Part shown: piece after piece, positions 33,325 to 41,621 of the stretch
Layout of the letters: each line of letters begins with the position of its first letter
Position numbering within the stretch: the first letter of the stretch is position 1
Source: Pseudomonas marginalis
GTDB taxonomy: Bacteria > Pseudomonadota > Gammaproteobacteria > Pseudomonadales > Pseudomonadaceae
Direction of reading: 5' to 3'
Assembly (NCBI RefSeq): GCF_008692035.1
Contig: NZ_VTFG01000001.1
Location: 2,108,001 to 2,172,000, forward strand
Length of the DNA stretch: 64,000 nucleotides
Program-made: the position numbers and the translations under genes
Notes under the pieces: generated by a model
What the model was told of the DNA's origin: nothing
Databases searched by the model: none
Seen by the model: only the letters and a program-made list of their open reading frames with translations

Positions 33325-33780
33325 TTCAACCCCAAGCTATCAAGAACCGACTGAGGAACATTTCCCTCAAAAAATTTTTGTGTCACTTCCCTTCTTGGGG
33401 AAATATGTTCCATTCGGAGCTTGGTTCCATTCGACCACCTTAATCCGAGAGCTAGACACATCATATAGTGCACGCCCCTCAGGACCGTAGACAACAACAT
33501 GCCCATTTCCAAGATTCGCATAAGAATCGGGAGTTTACCCTTGCAACGGATACTGAACACCACCACGCGTTCCCGTGACCGTCACATTCGTTTGCCTGAG
33601 CCCCTTGGTATAATCTAAATCAATAGAGGAAAATAGGGGTCAGACCACTATTCTCATTTTTTAAAGAGCAATTTTTCTGGCCTTTATAAAAACGTGGTCT
33701 GCCCCCGATTTCTGCAAATAAACAACGGTGGGTTTCCCACCAGAACTAGCTAATTCTCCTGTCGCTTTTGCACCAACTAA
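33321..33780 (-). pseudogene. CdiA-CT-like toxin remnant with MITE insertion and frameshifts
   Basis: Pieces on the minus strand join into one protein end: GAKATGELASSGGKPTVVYL before the MITE, then DLDYTKGLRQTNVTVTGTRG, TPDSYANLGNGHVVVYGPEG, RALYDVSSSRIKVVEWNQAP, NGTYFPKKGSDTKIF and EGNVPQSVLDSLGLK. A shift near 33533-33540 and a run of six A (33369-33374, T on the coding strand) break the frame. One base fewer in that run restores it. The MITE at 33629-33712 splits the gene. The style is that of a CdiA/hemagglutinin C-terminal toxin; its activity is unknown. Confidence 0.65.
33629..33712. repeat. Palindromic MITE family R1, copy 3
   Basis: 84 bases from GAAAATAGGGGTCAGACCAC to GTGGTCTGCCCCCGATTTC, with the same TTTAAAGAGCAATTTTTCTG core as copy 1. 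It lies inside the toxin remnant at 33321-33780. Confidence 0.85.
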
Positions 33781-34071
33781 TTACGGCGAAATCAAAACCA
33801 CTGGAAAATTTAAAACTCTTCCTTCAACATAATCCCAAGATAGGGCATGCAACTTCTTTGACACGCGCGAATCTATTGGCATAAGTAACATCAAGAAAGT
33901 ATCCAGTTCGTCACTATACTCTATTCCTTTTATACCTAAATTATCGTGCAGCCTTCCAGAATACTCACTTTCAATTCCATCATTCGAAAAGACATAAATT
34001 ATCTCAGAGGTAATATCTGAGTAAACAATTGACTGAACAAAAACCTTACTGTTTATAGACGGAATGACCAT
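33781..34071 (-). CDS. Putative immunity protein for the papain-fold toxin
   Basis: A 96-residue protein (MVIPSINSKVFVQSIVYSDI...EYSDELDTFLMLLMPIDSRV...) rich in beta strands and acidic residues. The ATG at 34071 overlaps the end of the cysteine-peptidase-like toxin by 26 bases, as expected for a cognate immunity gene. The family is not recognised. The frame is intact. Confidence 0.5.
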   Translation of the reverse strand: MVIPSINSKVFVQSIVYSDITSEIIYVFSNDGIESEYSGRLHDNLGIKGIEYSDELDTFLMLLMPIDSRVSKKLHALSWDYVEGRVLNFPVVLISP

Positions 34072-34411
34072 TCCACACATCCTTAAACTCTTCAACGCCC
34101 ATTTTGTACTGCGTACCATTAAAAGGATCTTTAATCAACACCCTGCCAACGTCATCCACTCCATCAACCACGACCCAGTGCCCCACTTTATTTCCAGAAT
34201 CCCACATCATTGCACTCCAAGAGCCAGTTTTATTGAGTGCATTGAAGCTAGATACATCGACTGCATTCCCAACCAAACCAGAATCAACTGTATTCAATTT
34301 TCTCGCCAAGGAGTTCATGGAAGTAAGCTCGGTTCCAAGGTCAACCTGAGAAGTAAGAACACCTCGATCCTTCAACAGCATCTCACCACAGGCAGCACCG
34401 CAAGCTGCAAA
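34046..34411 (-). pseudogene. Papain-like (C39-type) toxin domain, 5' end lost
   Basis: The surviving end reads FAACGAACGEMLLKDRGVLT (the second Cys is the likely nucleophile), then VGHWVVVDGVDDVGRVLIKD (His and Asp of the active site) and VEEFKDVWNGHSVYK. This is the layout of the papain-fold peptidase domains found at the C-terminus of polymorphic toxins. Upstream of 34411 the gene is replaced by repeat R2, so there is no start or secretion domain. The catalytic residues themselves are intact. Confidence 0.65.
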
Positions 34412-34412
34412 A

Positions 34413-34599
34413 CAATGACGTATAGGAAAAGGAGGCAGCGGCAGTCAGCTACCGGTTCATCTCCGATACGTATCGAACGGGGTCCACTTCTAGATGGAGT
34501 ACTCAAGATTGTGGCAATTCGTAGGGACAGCACTAAGGGACAGACCATATTCAAAATTACTAACTAAACCACCAAAGAATAGAATGGTGGGCTGCCCCT
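34413..34599. repeat. Accessory repeat family R2, copy 2
   Basis: About 187 bases matching 30146-30328 over most of their length. It truncates the papain-like toxin on one side and is itself abutted by the IS4-family element at 34601 on the other. Its end GGTGGGCTGCCCC is a near inverse of its GGGACAGACC part. Confidence 0.7.
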
Positions 34600-34600
34600 A

Positions 34601-35916
34601 AGGAATCCCCACAAAACTTCCTTGCAGGTCAGTGAGATAGCTTGAAGTGCCGTGCATGAGTCGGGCAGTTTGGTAGTCGCCAAACAAACCAATATCTGAG
34701 ACTCATGCAGGCCGTACGATTCTTACACAAGGCATTTTCCCAAGCACTCCCACTCTGTACCGCAAGCGCCTGAGCGCCCTGATGAGTCGCGTCAGCGCCT
34801 TGCTGTACGGGCACCGTCTGACGCCGACCGATCTGGGCAAATCTATGCCCAGCAGAGCTTACGCCAAGCATTCGATCAAACGTGTGAATTGCCTGCTCGG
34901 TAACGTTCAGCTGCAACCTGAACGTCCGCTGTTTTACTGGAAAATGCTCACGGCACTGATTGGCTCCTTGCGCCATCCCTTGATTTTGGTGCATTGGTCG
35001 CCTGATCAATGCCGCTTCTGATCTTTACCTGCTGCGGGCGTCAATTCCGCTGGCTGGCCGAGCGTTCCCTATTTACGAGAGTGTGCATGATCGTGAAGGT
35101 TGCCCCAGGCAGCAGCGGCGGTTGCTCGATGCGCTTGAACTTATGCTTCCCGAGCAGTGCGTACCGATCCTGCTGACGGATGCCGGGTTTCGTCGTCTCT
35201 GGTTCCAGGCCGTCGAAGCCAAAGGCGGGTATTACGTGGGACGTGTGCGCGATCGTGATCTCTATCGTAACGAGCAAGGTCAATGGCGACCGATAAAGCA
35301 GCTCTATCGGCAGACAACATCGACCGCACGTTCGCTTGCACAAATTGAGATGACACGTAGCGCACCGTACCGCGTTGCGCTGTACGGCATTCACCAACCG
35401 CCCAAGGGGAGAAAACATCGGCGAGTGACGGGTAACATCGCGCGCAGCAAACTCAGCCGACAGAACGCTCGCCGTGAACAAGAACCCTGGCTGCTCGCCT
35501 GCAATTTGCCGCAACCGCAATGGATGGCTCGGAAAATTTTCGGTATCTACCGCAAGCGGATGCAGATTGAGGAAGGTTTTCGGGACATGAAGAGTCTGCG
35601 TTTCGGCTTTACCTTTGACCTGCATCGAACGCGCAGCCCACGGCGTATCGAGATCCTGCTGCTGATCGCCGCGTTGGCCTGTTATGCACTGCATCTGGCC
35701 GGTCTTCAGGCTCGAACGACAGGTCGGTCACGTCACTTCCAGAGCAACAGCATCAGGGATAAATCGGTGCTCTCACTCTGGCGTCTCGGCCTCGAATACT
35801 TCGAGATGCTCCACCACCGGTTTGTCCTGCTCGAAATTGGCGGATATGGAACTATTGCTGCGCGATGAAGTGCACCGGCAAGCTCAGAGACTGGAGTAGA
35901 TTTGTGGGGACTCCTC
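34601..35916. mobile_element. IS4-family insertion sequence, inactivated
   Basis: Bounded by 15-bp inverted repeats AGGAATCCCCACAAA (34601-34615) and TTTGTGGGGACTCCT (35902-35916), with one mismatch. It holds one plus-strand transposase frame broken twice. Flanking sequences GCTGCCCC and TCTGCCCCC are similar but no clean target duplication is seen. It sits between two toxin modules. Confidence 0.8.
34705..35868 (+). pseudogene. IS4-family transposase, frameshifted
   Basis: Reading across two shifts gives MQAVRFLHKAFSQALP, then KRLSALMSRVSALLYGHRLT, RPLFYWKMLTALIGSLRHPL, AASDLYLLRASIPLAGRAFP, ESVHDREGCPRQQRRLLDAL and VPILLTDAGFRRLWFQAVEA (with a catalytic Asp). The C-terminal half holds KRMQIEEGFRDMKSLRFGF (YREK-like region with the catalytic Glu). 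Shifts near 34749-34756 and 35003-35010 abolish the full protein, so the element cannot move by itself. The long C-terminal frame (35083-35868) remains open. Confidence 0.85.
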
Positions 35917-35951
35917 AGGGTCTGCCCCCGTTTCCCACTCGCCTGAAGAAA

Positions 35952-36395
35952 TCAAACTAGATCCAGCCAGTCTCCGGAGAAACTATTGCCCCCATTAAGA
36001 ATATAAGCACCATACTTTCGCTTGCAAAGCTCTATATTTTTAGAATCTATATCAATAGAAATAAATCCAGTGGGCTTTTCATACACACACAAAGACTCTA
36101 TCTCAATGGTAGAATCTTCTACGCTAACAAAACGCCCAATAGCTTCCACTCTATGAAACACAAAGCTCTTCCCCCCACCAAGAGGATAAATACGATCTCT
36201 CACAGCATAAACAATATCAGAGTTTAATATCCTGACTTTCTTACTAATCTCATAGGGGTCGGCATAGCTCTCTTCCAAAATAAAAAACTCATTACCAATG
36301 ATAACTAACCACCCGGAGAGACTATAAACGGCGCCACCCTCAACAAGCTCAGAAAGATGATCGCCTTCGAAAAGCAGCCCTACGTCCATAATCAC
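35952..36395 (-). CDS. Putative immunity protein
   Basis: A 147-residue protein (MIMDVGLLFEGDHLSELVEG...GWLVIIGNEFFILEESYADP...) with many beta strands and acidic residues. It overlaps the 3' end of the cysteine-peptidase-like toxin by four bases (36392-36395), so it is probably its cognate immunity gene. The family is not recognised. The frame is intact and AT-richer than the chromosomal flanks. Confidence 0.55.
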   Translation of the reverse strand: MIMDVGLLFEGDHLSELVEGGAVYSLSGWLVIIGNEFFILEESYADPYEISKKVRILNSDIVYAVRDRIYPLGGGKSFVFHRVEAIGRFVSVEDSTIEIESLCVYEKPTGFISIDIDSKNIELCKRKYGAYILNGGNSFSGDWLDLV

Positions 36396-37383
36396 CTCCC
36401 CACAATAATTGTGTTAGCGCCACTCGATATTGCTCTATCTACAAATAATTGCATTACTCCACGAGGCCCCGCAAGTGGATCTCGAGTCATATAATATCCA
36501 ACCCCATCTACAACTTTAACACTATCCACTATAATAAAACGATATCCATTACCACCAACAGGAACTTGTAGAATCACATTCCTACCGCCTTGCAATACTT
36601 GATTAAGTTCGCTCGGCAGCATCGTAGCTTTCACGGTGTTATATACACCTGCATTTGATAAACCTCCGATAACTCCAGTGTATTCACACCTGACGATCTA
36701 ATGCCGTTCGCAAACCCGCCAATTGCATCAACCAAACTAAGAGAGCGCCCCGTATTACCTGTTATTGTCATTGCCGCACATGCCGAACCGCACACAGGCG
36801 CATCTCCTTGCAAGACAACTGAGCCAGGAGGATCATATGAGATGGATGGTTTAAGACTACCACCAGCCCCATCTTTAATAACGTTTTCACCGGCGACACT
36901 GCCAACCGCTGCCTTCAGCCCCACTATATTCAGAAGCGCTTGCGCAAACCAACCAATACGCTCGCCAGTGGTCGCCTTCGTCTCTGTAATCGGGTTGGTG
37001 GCTCCAAACCCCATCGAAAGCTTGCATACGATACCGATTCCTAGCGACCCACCGCAGCCTTCATTGAATGAATCAGCAGCAATCTGCTTAAGCGACGCTA
37101 TCGTATCGCTCGTCATCTTCTCCTGATTCGCTCGTCCTTCCAATGCCTGTTCGACAGTCACCGGCTTCAGATACCACTCGTCACCGTCAGCGGTTTTCAC
37201 AGATTGATCTGTAACGACACAGAACGAGGTATAAGATGTATGGCACATGACGATGTCGCCAGGCTTGTGATCCAACTTGGACGCCTGTGTTGCATAAAAT
37301 CGGCCAAAAGCGGACCGCCGGCGCAGTTCTGGTTCAGACCGATAGTCGAGGCTCACAGCATGCGACTGCATATCTAAAGTCAT
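36392..37383 (-). pseudogene. Papain-like polymorphic toxin, frameshifted, active His absent
   Basis: The first frame (37383-36631) reads MTLDMQSHAVSLDYRSEPEL.., a pre-toxin-like stretch with TGERIGWFAQALLNIVGLKA, then APVCGSACAAMTITG with the likely nucleophile Cys. After a one-base shift near 36650-36660 the end (YNTVKATMLPSELNQVLQGG, NGYRFIIVDSVKVVDGVGYY, TRDPLAGPRGVMQLFVD) follows. Against the module at 34046, GHWVVVDGV corresponds to YRFIIVDSV, so the catalytic His is replaced by Arg. No secretion domain is present; it looks like an orphan C-terminal module. Confidence 0.6.
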
Positions 37384-37651
37384 TCTGGCTTATTGCTTAC
37401 ACCCATATCCCTATTGGCTCCCTCTCGCCGTCCAGTTTACTGGGGGGATTGAAGACCCTCTAAGCTCAGCGGGAGCATGCTCCCGCCACAGGGGAACATT
37501 AAAGTCATAAGACTTGTATTGGCCACTGGGTAATTGGCATAGTGCTGCCACTCCCCAACTGACCCGGCGCCAAGGACTAAATCAGCCAGAAGCTGACGGA
37601 AGTTCAGGGCCTTGCCAGGTTGCTTGTTCCAAGGATCTGGACATTTACCCC

Positions 37652-38017
37652 ATGAAAACATACGCAGCGCTGGCCCTTGCGCTCACCACTCTGTGCAGCA
37701 CCGTCCACGCGGCGAGCTGGCAGATTTGCCGGTTGGACGTACAGATCGTCAACGTATTGAAACAACCGTACCCACAACTGCATGGGCGGATCCTCAAGGC
37801 CGCCCCGATCTCCACCACCACGCAATGTCCCCAGCAAGGCTCGATGGTCACCTTCACCCCGGAAACCACCGATTACCAGAACACCCTTCCGCGTCGGCAA
37901 TGGCCTCGAAAAGGCCAGTCGGTGCAGATTGACTACCGGTATCTGGATGGCATTTGCAAGGGCGACGGCCACCCGCATCCGTGTCGCATCGACCACTATC
38001 CACTCATGGGACGCTAG
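37652..38017 (+). CDS. Small secreted/periplasmic protein
   Basis: A 121-residue protein with a clear signal peptide (MKTYAALALALTTLCSTVHA, cut near residue 20-21) and four cysteines in the mature part (QICRLD, TQCPQQ, DGICKGD, PCRID) that could form two disulfides. The base composition returns to the chromosomal style. No functional family is recognised. The ATG at 37652 is supported by the signal peptide. Confidence 0.7.
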   Translation: MKTYAALALALTTLCSTVHAASWQICRLDVQIVNVLKQPYPQLHGRILKAAPISTTTQCPQQGSMVTFTPETTDYQNTLPRRQWPRKGQSVQIDYRYLDGICKGDGHPHPCRIDHYPLMGR

Positions 38018-38147
38018 TCGGGCGTCACTCGCTCACGCAACTTTCGCAGCAACCCATCGCATGGATATGCCCAGCACTCCTTCGCGCGAAATGCGTGGCG
38101 CTGTAGCATCATGAATTCTGCCAGCAATCCAGCCCTAAGGACGATTG

Positions 38148-38260
38148 ATGGCTATTAACTTTGAACCCAAGATAGGCAGATCTTGGAGCGTAATTATGGC
38201 GGCTACCAGTACGATGAGAACGCCATGGCTATCATTAGAGGGACTCAAGCGCGCTAGCTG
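38148..38260 (+). pseudogene. Possible remnant of a PemK/MazF-like gene start
   Basis: The frame begins MAINFEPKIG and, after a one-base shift near 38177, continues QILERNYGGYQYDENAMAII. A MAI-F-PK-GQIL start is what I recall for small Pseudomonas PemK-type toxins. Nothing further of the protein is present and the frame soon stops. The stretch 38018-38352 otherwise holds no gene. Confidence 0.25.
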
Positions 38261-38352
38261 CCTATCAGCCATTCCAGCTCGGCCTTTCCAATTAGAAAGT
38301 CAGTTATCGGCCAAAAGGGGCCTTTGATAGACAGTAGTTGATGACGAAATTA

Positions 38353-38559
38353 TCACTGTGGCTCTAATTCTGACCATAAACCTTTGCAGCCCATGCCGGC
38401 CATTAATGTCCCGAAGTCTTCAAAGTTGCAGACATTCACCTCAATCTGGCTCGCCCACGTTGCCTCACACTCGTCGCACACCCACAGTAAAAGTTGTGTA
38501 GAGCAGACCCGCATTGCTCGAACGTCACCTTGACCGCATCTTTGGCATTTAATCAGCAT
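38353..38559 (-). CDS. Small zinc-ribbon-like protein
   Basis: A 68-residue protein (MLIKCQRCGQGDVRAMRVCS TQ..WVCDECEATW..) with CxxC near residues 5-8 and CxxC near 28-31, a minimal zinc-ribbon pattern, followed by FEDFGTLMAGMGCKGLW. Function unknown. It has an ATG start but no strong ribosome-binding site. Confidence 0.5.
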   Translation of the reverse strand: MLIKCQRCGQGDVRAMRVCSTQLLLWVCDECEATWASQIEVNVCNFEDFGTLMAGMGCKGLWSELEPQ

Positions 38560-38659
38560 GAAAATAATCTCTGACAGGACCCCGGCGTAGTCTAATCAGA
38601 TCGGTCGACTGTCGTCCGCGGCGACAGGCAGAGGTTGTCCAAAAGCAGAAATCTAAAGT

Positions 38660-38679
38660 GTCCCCACTAGAGTGGGGAC
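38660..38679. repeat. Perfect short palindrome
   Basis: GTCCCCACTAGAGTGGGGAC: nine-base arms around AG. No T-run follows, so it is more likely a protein site or a mobile-element scar than a terminator. It is the only clear structure in the gene-free stretch 38560-38883. Confidence 0.6.
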
Positions 38680-38883
38680 TATTCAGTTGAGTGCCTGATG
38701 GTCGGCACGCTCTCAATCACCTTGGCGTCGTTCCGAGCGCGTACGCCGGCACTCTGGTCTCGGTGCTATTGCACACCTCGGCGAAAGCCGTGAATATCTT
38801 GAGGGGCGTCGTGACAAGCCTGTGGCTGTTGAGCTGCGCTGCCTTCGACTCATGGTGGAAATAAAAAATAGAGCAATCAGGGA

Positions 38884-39452
38884 ATGGAATATCCTTCATT
38901 TGAAAACGAGCCAAAGAAAAAAGCTTTCTGGGCGGCGACGTGCCTGATTTTGGTAGTGGGCTGGATTGTTTATATGCTTTGGGCTAGTCGCATTGGGACT
39001 CGAATCGTTTTAATGGCGTCGATTTCTGAGTGGACCACCTATATAGTCGTTGGCTGTTTGGTTGGACTCGTTTTTACCGGACGAGCAATTTACTATCGCC
39101 CTGACGGAAGAGACTTGAAGCGAGTTGCCGACTATTTTGTGGGGGCGTTTGTCTGGGTCTTGTATTGTCTTTAAATTATTATAAGGTTTTTACTTATCTA
39201 TTGCCTGGCGAGATTATTCATTATGAATCAGCTTATGAGCTACATATTCCGGGACCTTCCTTTGCAAGGTCTGGCCGGTGTGAGGCGGGCTTGCGGTTTA
39301 AGGATTTGAATACTGAGCGCTGGATTGAGCTGTGCACCACTGAGTTGGAGTTCAACGAGCGAAGGAAAAAAGGCATGGATTTCGTTTTGGTGACTGCACA
39401 CTCCAATAAGATAGGCTCTTATATTGTTGGTTATCAGTTCATTTATAAATAA
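38884..39452 (+). CDS. Membrane protein, probably one gene split by a frameshift
   Basis: The first frame (38884-39174, 96 residues) has three hydrophobic segments (AFWAATCLILVVGWIVYMLW, TYIVVGCLVGLVFTGRAIYY, YFVGAFVWVLYCL). The second (39165-39452) begins LNYYKVFTYLLPGEIIHYES and reads as a soluble beta-rich domain to GSYIVGYQFIYK. They overlap by ten bases, and VLYC-LNYYKVFTY joins well, so a one-base shift in a single gene of about 190 residues is likely. Two overlapping genes are the alternative. Function unknown. Confidence 0.5.
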
Positions 39453-39688
39453 ATTATAGTGGAGTCGCTTCCATAGACCTCAGCGCTTAATCAGCCTGTA
39501 AGAAACTCTGGCAGCACTTTGATGTAGCCTAGTACCGTCGTCCGCATCATCGCCGTTTCCTGTCATAGACGACAGGCAGAATCGACTCAAAAGCGGCTTC
39601 CGACACCGACAAAAATCCACAACTACAGATGCCACCAACGGCCGTAGCATCCGGGCGCCGAAAACAGATTTTCTAGAAGGCTAAAGGT

Positions 39689-40087
39689 CTATTTTCCTTC
39701 GGGTTGTGAGTCCAGGCGCCCAAGGCCGTAGTAATTCATGAATTCGCGCATAGTCGGTGAAAGCGTCTCTTGTGAAGCAATCTGCCAGAATTTTCTTTCC
39801 CCAAGAACCGGCTGTAACCGCTTGATGAGTTCCTGCGCCGTATTGTGATGGCCAGCACGCAGCCAATGCCTGAACATGTATTCGTTTTCTTGCCTCGGTA
39901 GCTGTGCTGCTTGGAGCAGTCTGAGTGAATACCGGAAGTTCAGTGGCCAAAGTTGCTTTAAAAAATCGAGCCTCTCAGCGATTGGAAGGCCCACTAACCA
40001 TTGCCTCACATCTTTATCCACCTGAGCATTACCAGATCGCGACGCCATCTGCTGCGGGGTGAAACGAGAGTCGTCCATGAAGTGCAA
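39689..40087 (-). CDS. Hypothetical helical protein
   Basis: A 132-residue protein (MHFMDDSRFTPQQMASRSGN..QWLVGLPIAERLDFLKQLWP..LLQAAQLPRQENEYMFRHWL..) that looks fully helical. No family recognised. The frame has chromosomal-type codon use and an ATG start. It may be an orphan immunity or housekeeping gene of the island. Confidence 0.55.
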   Translation of the reverse strand: MHFMDDSRFTPQQMASRSGNAQVDKDVRQWLVGLPIAERLDFLKQLWPLNFRYSLRLLQAAQLPRQENEYMFRHWLRAGHHNTAQELIKRLQPVLGERKFWQIASQETLSPTMREFMNYYGLGRLDSQPEGK

Positions 40088-40159
40088 GGCCTAAGAGTAA
40101 AAGGGAAGGTCACATTCTGTCGTATGCATAGGAATAACGGGCAGCTTATTTTTTGCCCT

Positions 40160-40225
40160 TTGCCTGCTATTGGCCGTTTTCTGCCTGTCCCGACCGACAG
40201 AAAACGACCCATTGCAGCCCATCGC
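40160..40225. repeat. Hairpin repeat with CTGTC/GACAG core
   Basis: GGCCGTTTTCTG pairs with CAGAAAACGACC around CCTGTCCCGACCGA, followed by CATTGCAGCCCATCG. Related sequences occur at 41097-41160 (TTCTGCCGGCGGCGACAGGTAGAAAACGAGCCATTGCGG), and weaker ones near 38600-38645 and 39530-39600. It is an extragenic repeat of the island. Confidence 0.5.
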
Positions 40226-40348
40226 GATCAGCGGCAGTTGGTCAGAACCAGCTGTTGACTGACTCTGCGACTCGACATCACGAGTCGAACGGTGAAGCTG
40301 AATAACGCTATTTTTTTTACAACCGGCCGAGTTGACCGCTTGAAGTAA

Positions 40349-40648
40349 TCAAAGCTCTGGGCCGCTGAATTTTCCTGATGCAATACATTCTAAAAAAATT
40401 CTTTGTTCTGGTTTAAGAAGTTTGCGTGGCGTATAGCCGTGCTCATCAGGCTCCCTTAGCCACCTCGCCAAAGCTCGGCTCGCGGATTCCTTGAGAGCTT
40501 GACGCTCTGCGTCAGTGAAATTATGTTCCATCTCATGAGACATAGACTCAATTTCTTTTACTACCCAATCTTCGTCAAACCCTAAATCATCGCTTGAAAA
40601 ATTCAGCGTCCAAAGATAGTTCAAAGCTATGTCCGCGAGATTATTCAT
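40349..40648 (-). CDS. Small acidic protein of unknown function
   Basis: A 99-residue protein (MNNLADIALNYLWTLNFSSD..EDWVVKEIESMSHEMEHNFT..) that is acidic and helical and ends in GKFSGPEL. Size and charge fit an immunity protein, but no toxin lies upstream and no family is recognised. The frame is intact. The following 500 bases up to the GFA-type gene hold only a MITE. Confidence 0.5.
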   Translation of the reverse strand: MNNLADIALNYLWTLNFSSDDLGFDEDWVVKEIESMSHEMEHNFTDAERQALKESASRALARWLREPDEHGYTPRKLLKPEQRIFLECIASGKFSGPEL

Positions 40649-40921
40649 AAACGTTCCTAATGGTCTATTCAGGGGACAATTTTGGCCGACCCGGATGAGC
40701 TACGCGAACAATTTTAAGCAGCTGTGTAGGTAGCCTCGCTGACTCGACCAAATGCGCAAAAAAATTCGCGTGTACATTACTCGATTCGCACGAAACGTGT
40801 CGATGGGAGAGGGTTGAAGGCTCTTCTCCAACACTTTCGTCATACGGTAGACTCTATTTCATTGATGCTGACCAGCATTTACTTTTGGCCGACCTCTGCC
40901 GGATGCGAAGGGCTGCAATGG

Positions 40922-41106
40922 GTCGATTCTGTTGAAAAAGCCGGCTTCGAATTCCGCGCCAGAAAAGTACGCGCCTGAGATTGAAATCTGAATTTTTGGC
41001 AGAAGGTTCAGCACTCGGATTTCGCGTAGCCGCGTGCAACTGAGGTGTTTTCATCCCTCAATATTCGAGTGTTTCGGGAAAGCCGACTTTTTCAACACAA
41101 TCGGTC
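40922..41106. repeat. MITE family R3, copy 1
   Basis: 185 bases with terminal inverted repeats: GGTCGATTCTGTTGAAAAAG at the left, and its near complement ending TTTTTCAACACAATCGGTC at the right. Internally it aligns with the copy at 41622-41805 when one is reversed (shared TTTCAATCTCAGGCGC and GCTACG-GAAATC). It contains no gene. Confidence 0.8.
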
Positions 41107-41148
41107 GATTTCTGCCGGCGGCGACAGGTAGAAAACGAGCCATTGCGG

Positions 41149-41550
41149 TCAATCGATCTGAGACGATGAGTTGGATGGCGTATACCAGTGAACTCTGGAG
41201 GCGACATAAACGTGTTTTTGCGTCTGAGGCGTGAAGGTGGTGTCGAGTGTGCCCAGTGCTATCGAAACCCAATCGGAAAATTCACCTTGAGAACGTGACC
41301 AGAACAAAGTCGAACCACACTGAGCACAGAATTCACGTTGCACAGATTCTGAAGAAGAATACTTAGTGATATACCTGGCGCCGTTGAGTATTCGTAACGC
41401 GCTTCGGGGCACGCTACCATACGAAGCGAATGCTGCACCGTGACCTTTACGGCATTGACTACAGTGACAATGACTCACTGCTTTTGGCGTAGTCAGTAGC
41501 TCATACCTGATTGCTGAGCATAGGCAGCTTCCCTTGTAGATCTCTGTCAT
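41149..41550 (-). CDS. GFA/CENP-V family zinc enzyme
   Basis: A 133-residue protein with the glutathione-dependent formaldehyde-activating fold: YKGSCLCSAIRYEL (CxC), SHCHCSQCRKGHGAAF (CxCxxC) and REFCAQCGSTLFW (CxxC). These cysteines bind two zinc ions in the family. Most members are of unproven substrate; some accelerate S-hydroxymethylglutathione formation. The gene lies between two inverted MITEs and could have been carried with them. Confidence 0.85.
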   Translation of the reverse strand: MTEIYKGSCLCSAIRYELLTTPKAVSHCHCSQCRKGHGAAFASYGSVPRSALRILNGARYITKYSSSESVQREFCAQCGSTLFWSRSQGEFSDWVSIALGTLDTTFTPQTQKHVYVASRVHWYTPSNSSSQID

Positions 41551-41621
41551 GCCTTCGTCCCTGTCGCTGGAAGAGGCGCCAGCTTACTCACTTGAATCTG
41601 ATCAGTCGAACGTCTGCTTCT

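Noticed and set aside
35083..35868. Intact 261-residue transposase gene
   Set aside because: It is only the C-terminal part of the IS4-family transposase; the N-terminal part lies in other frames upstream inside the same inverted repeats.
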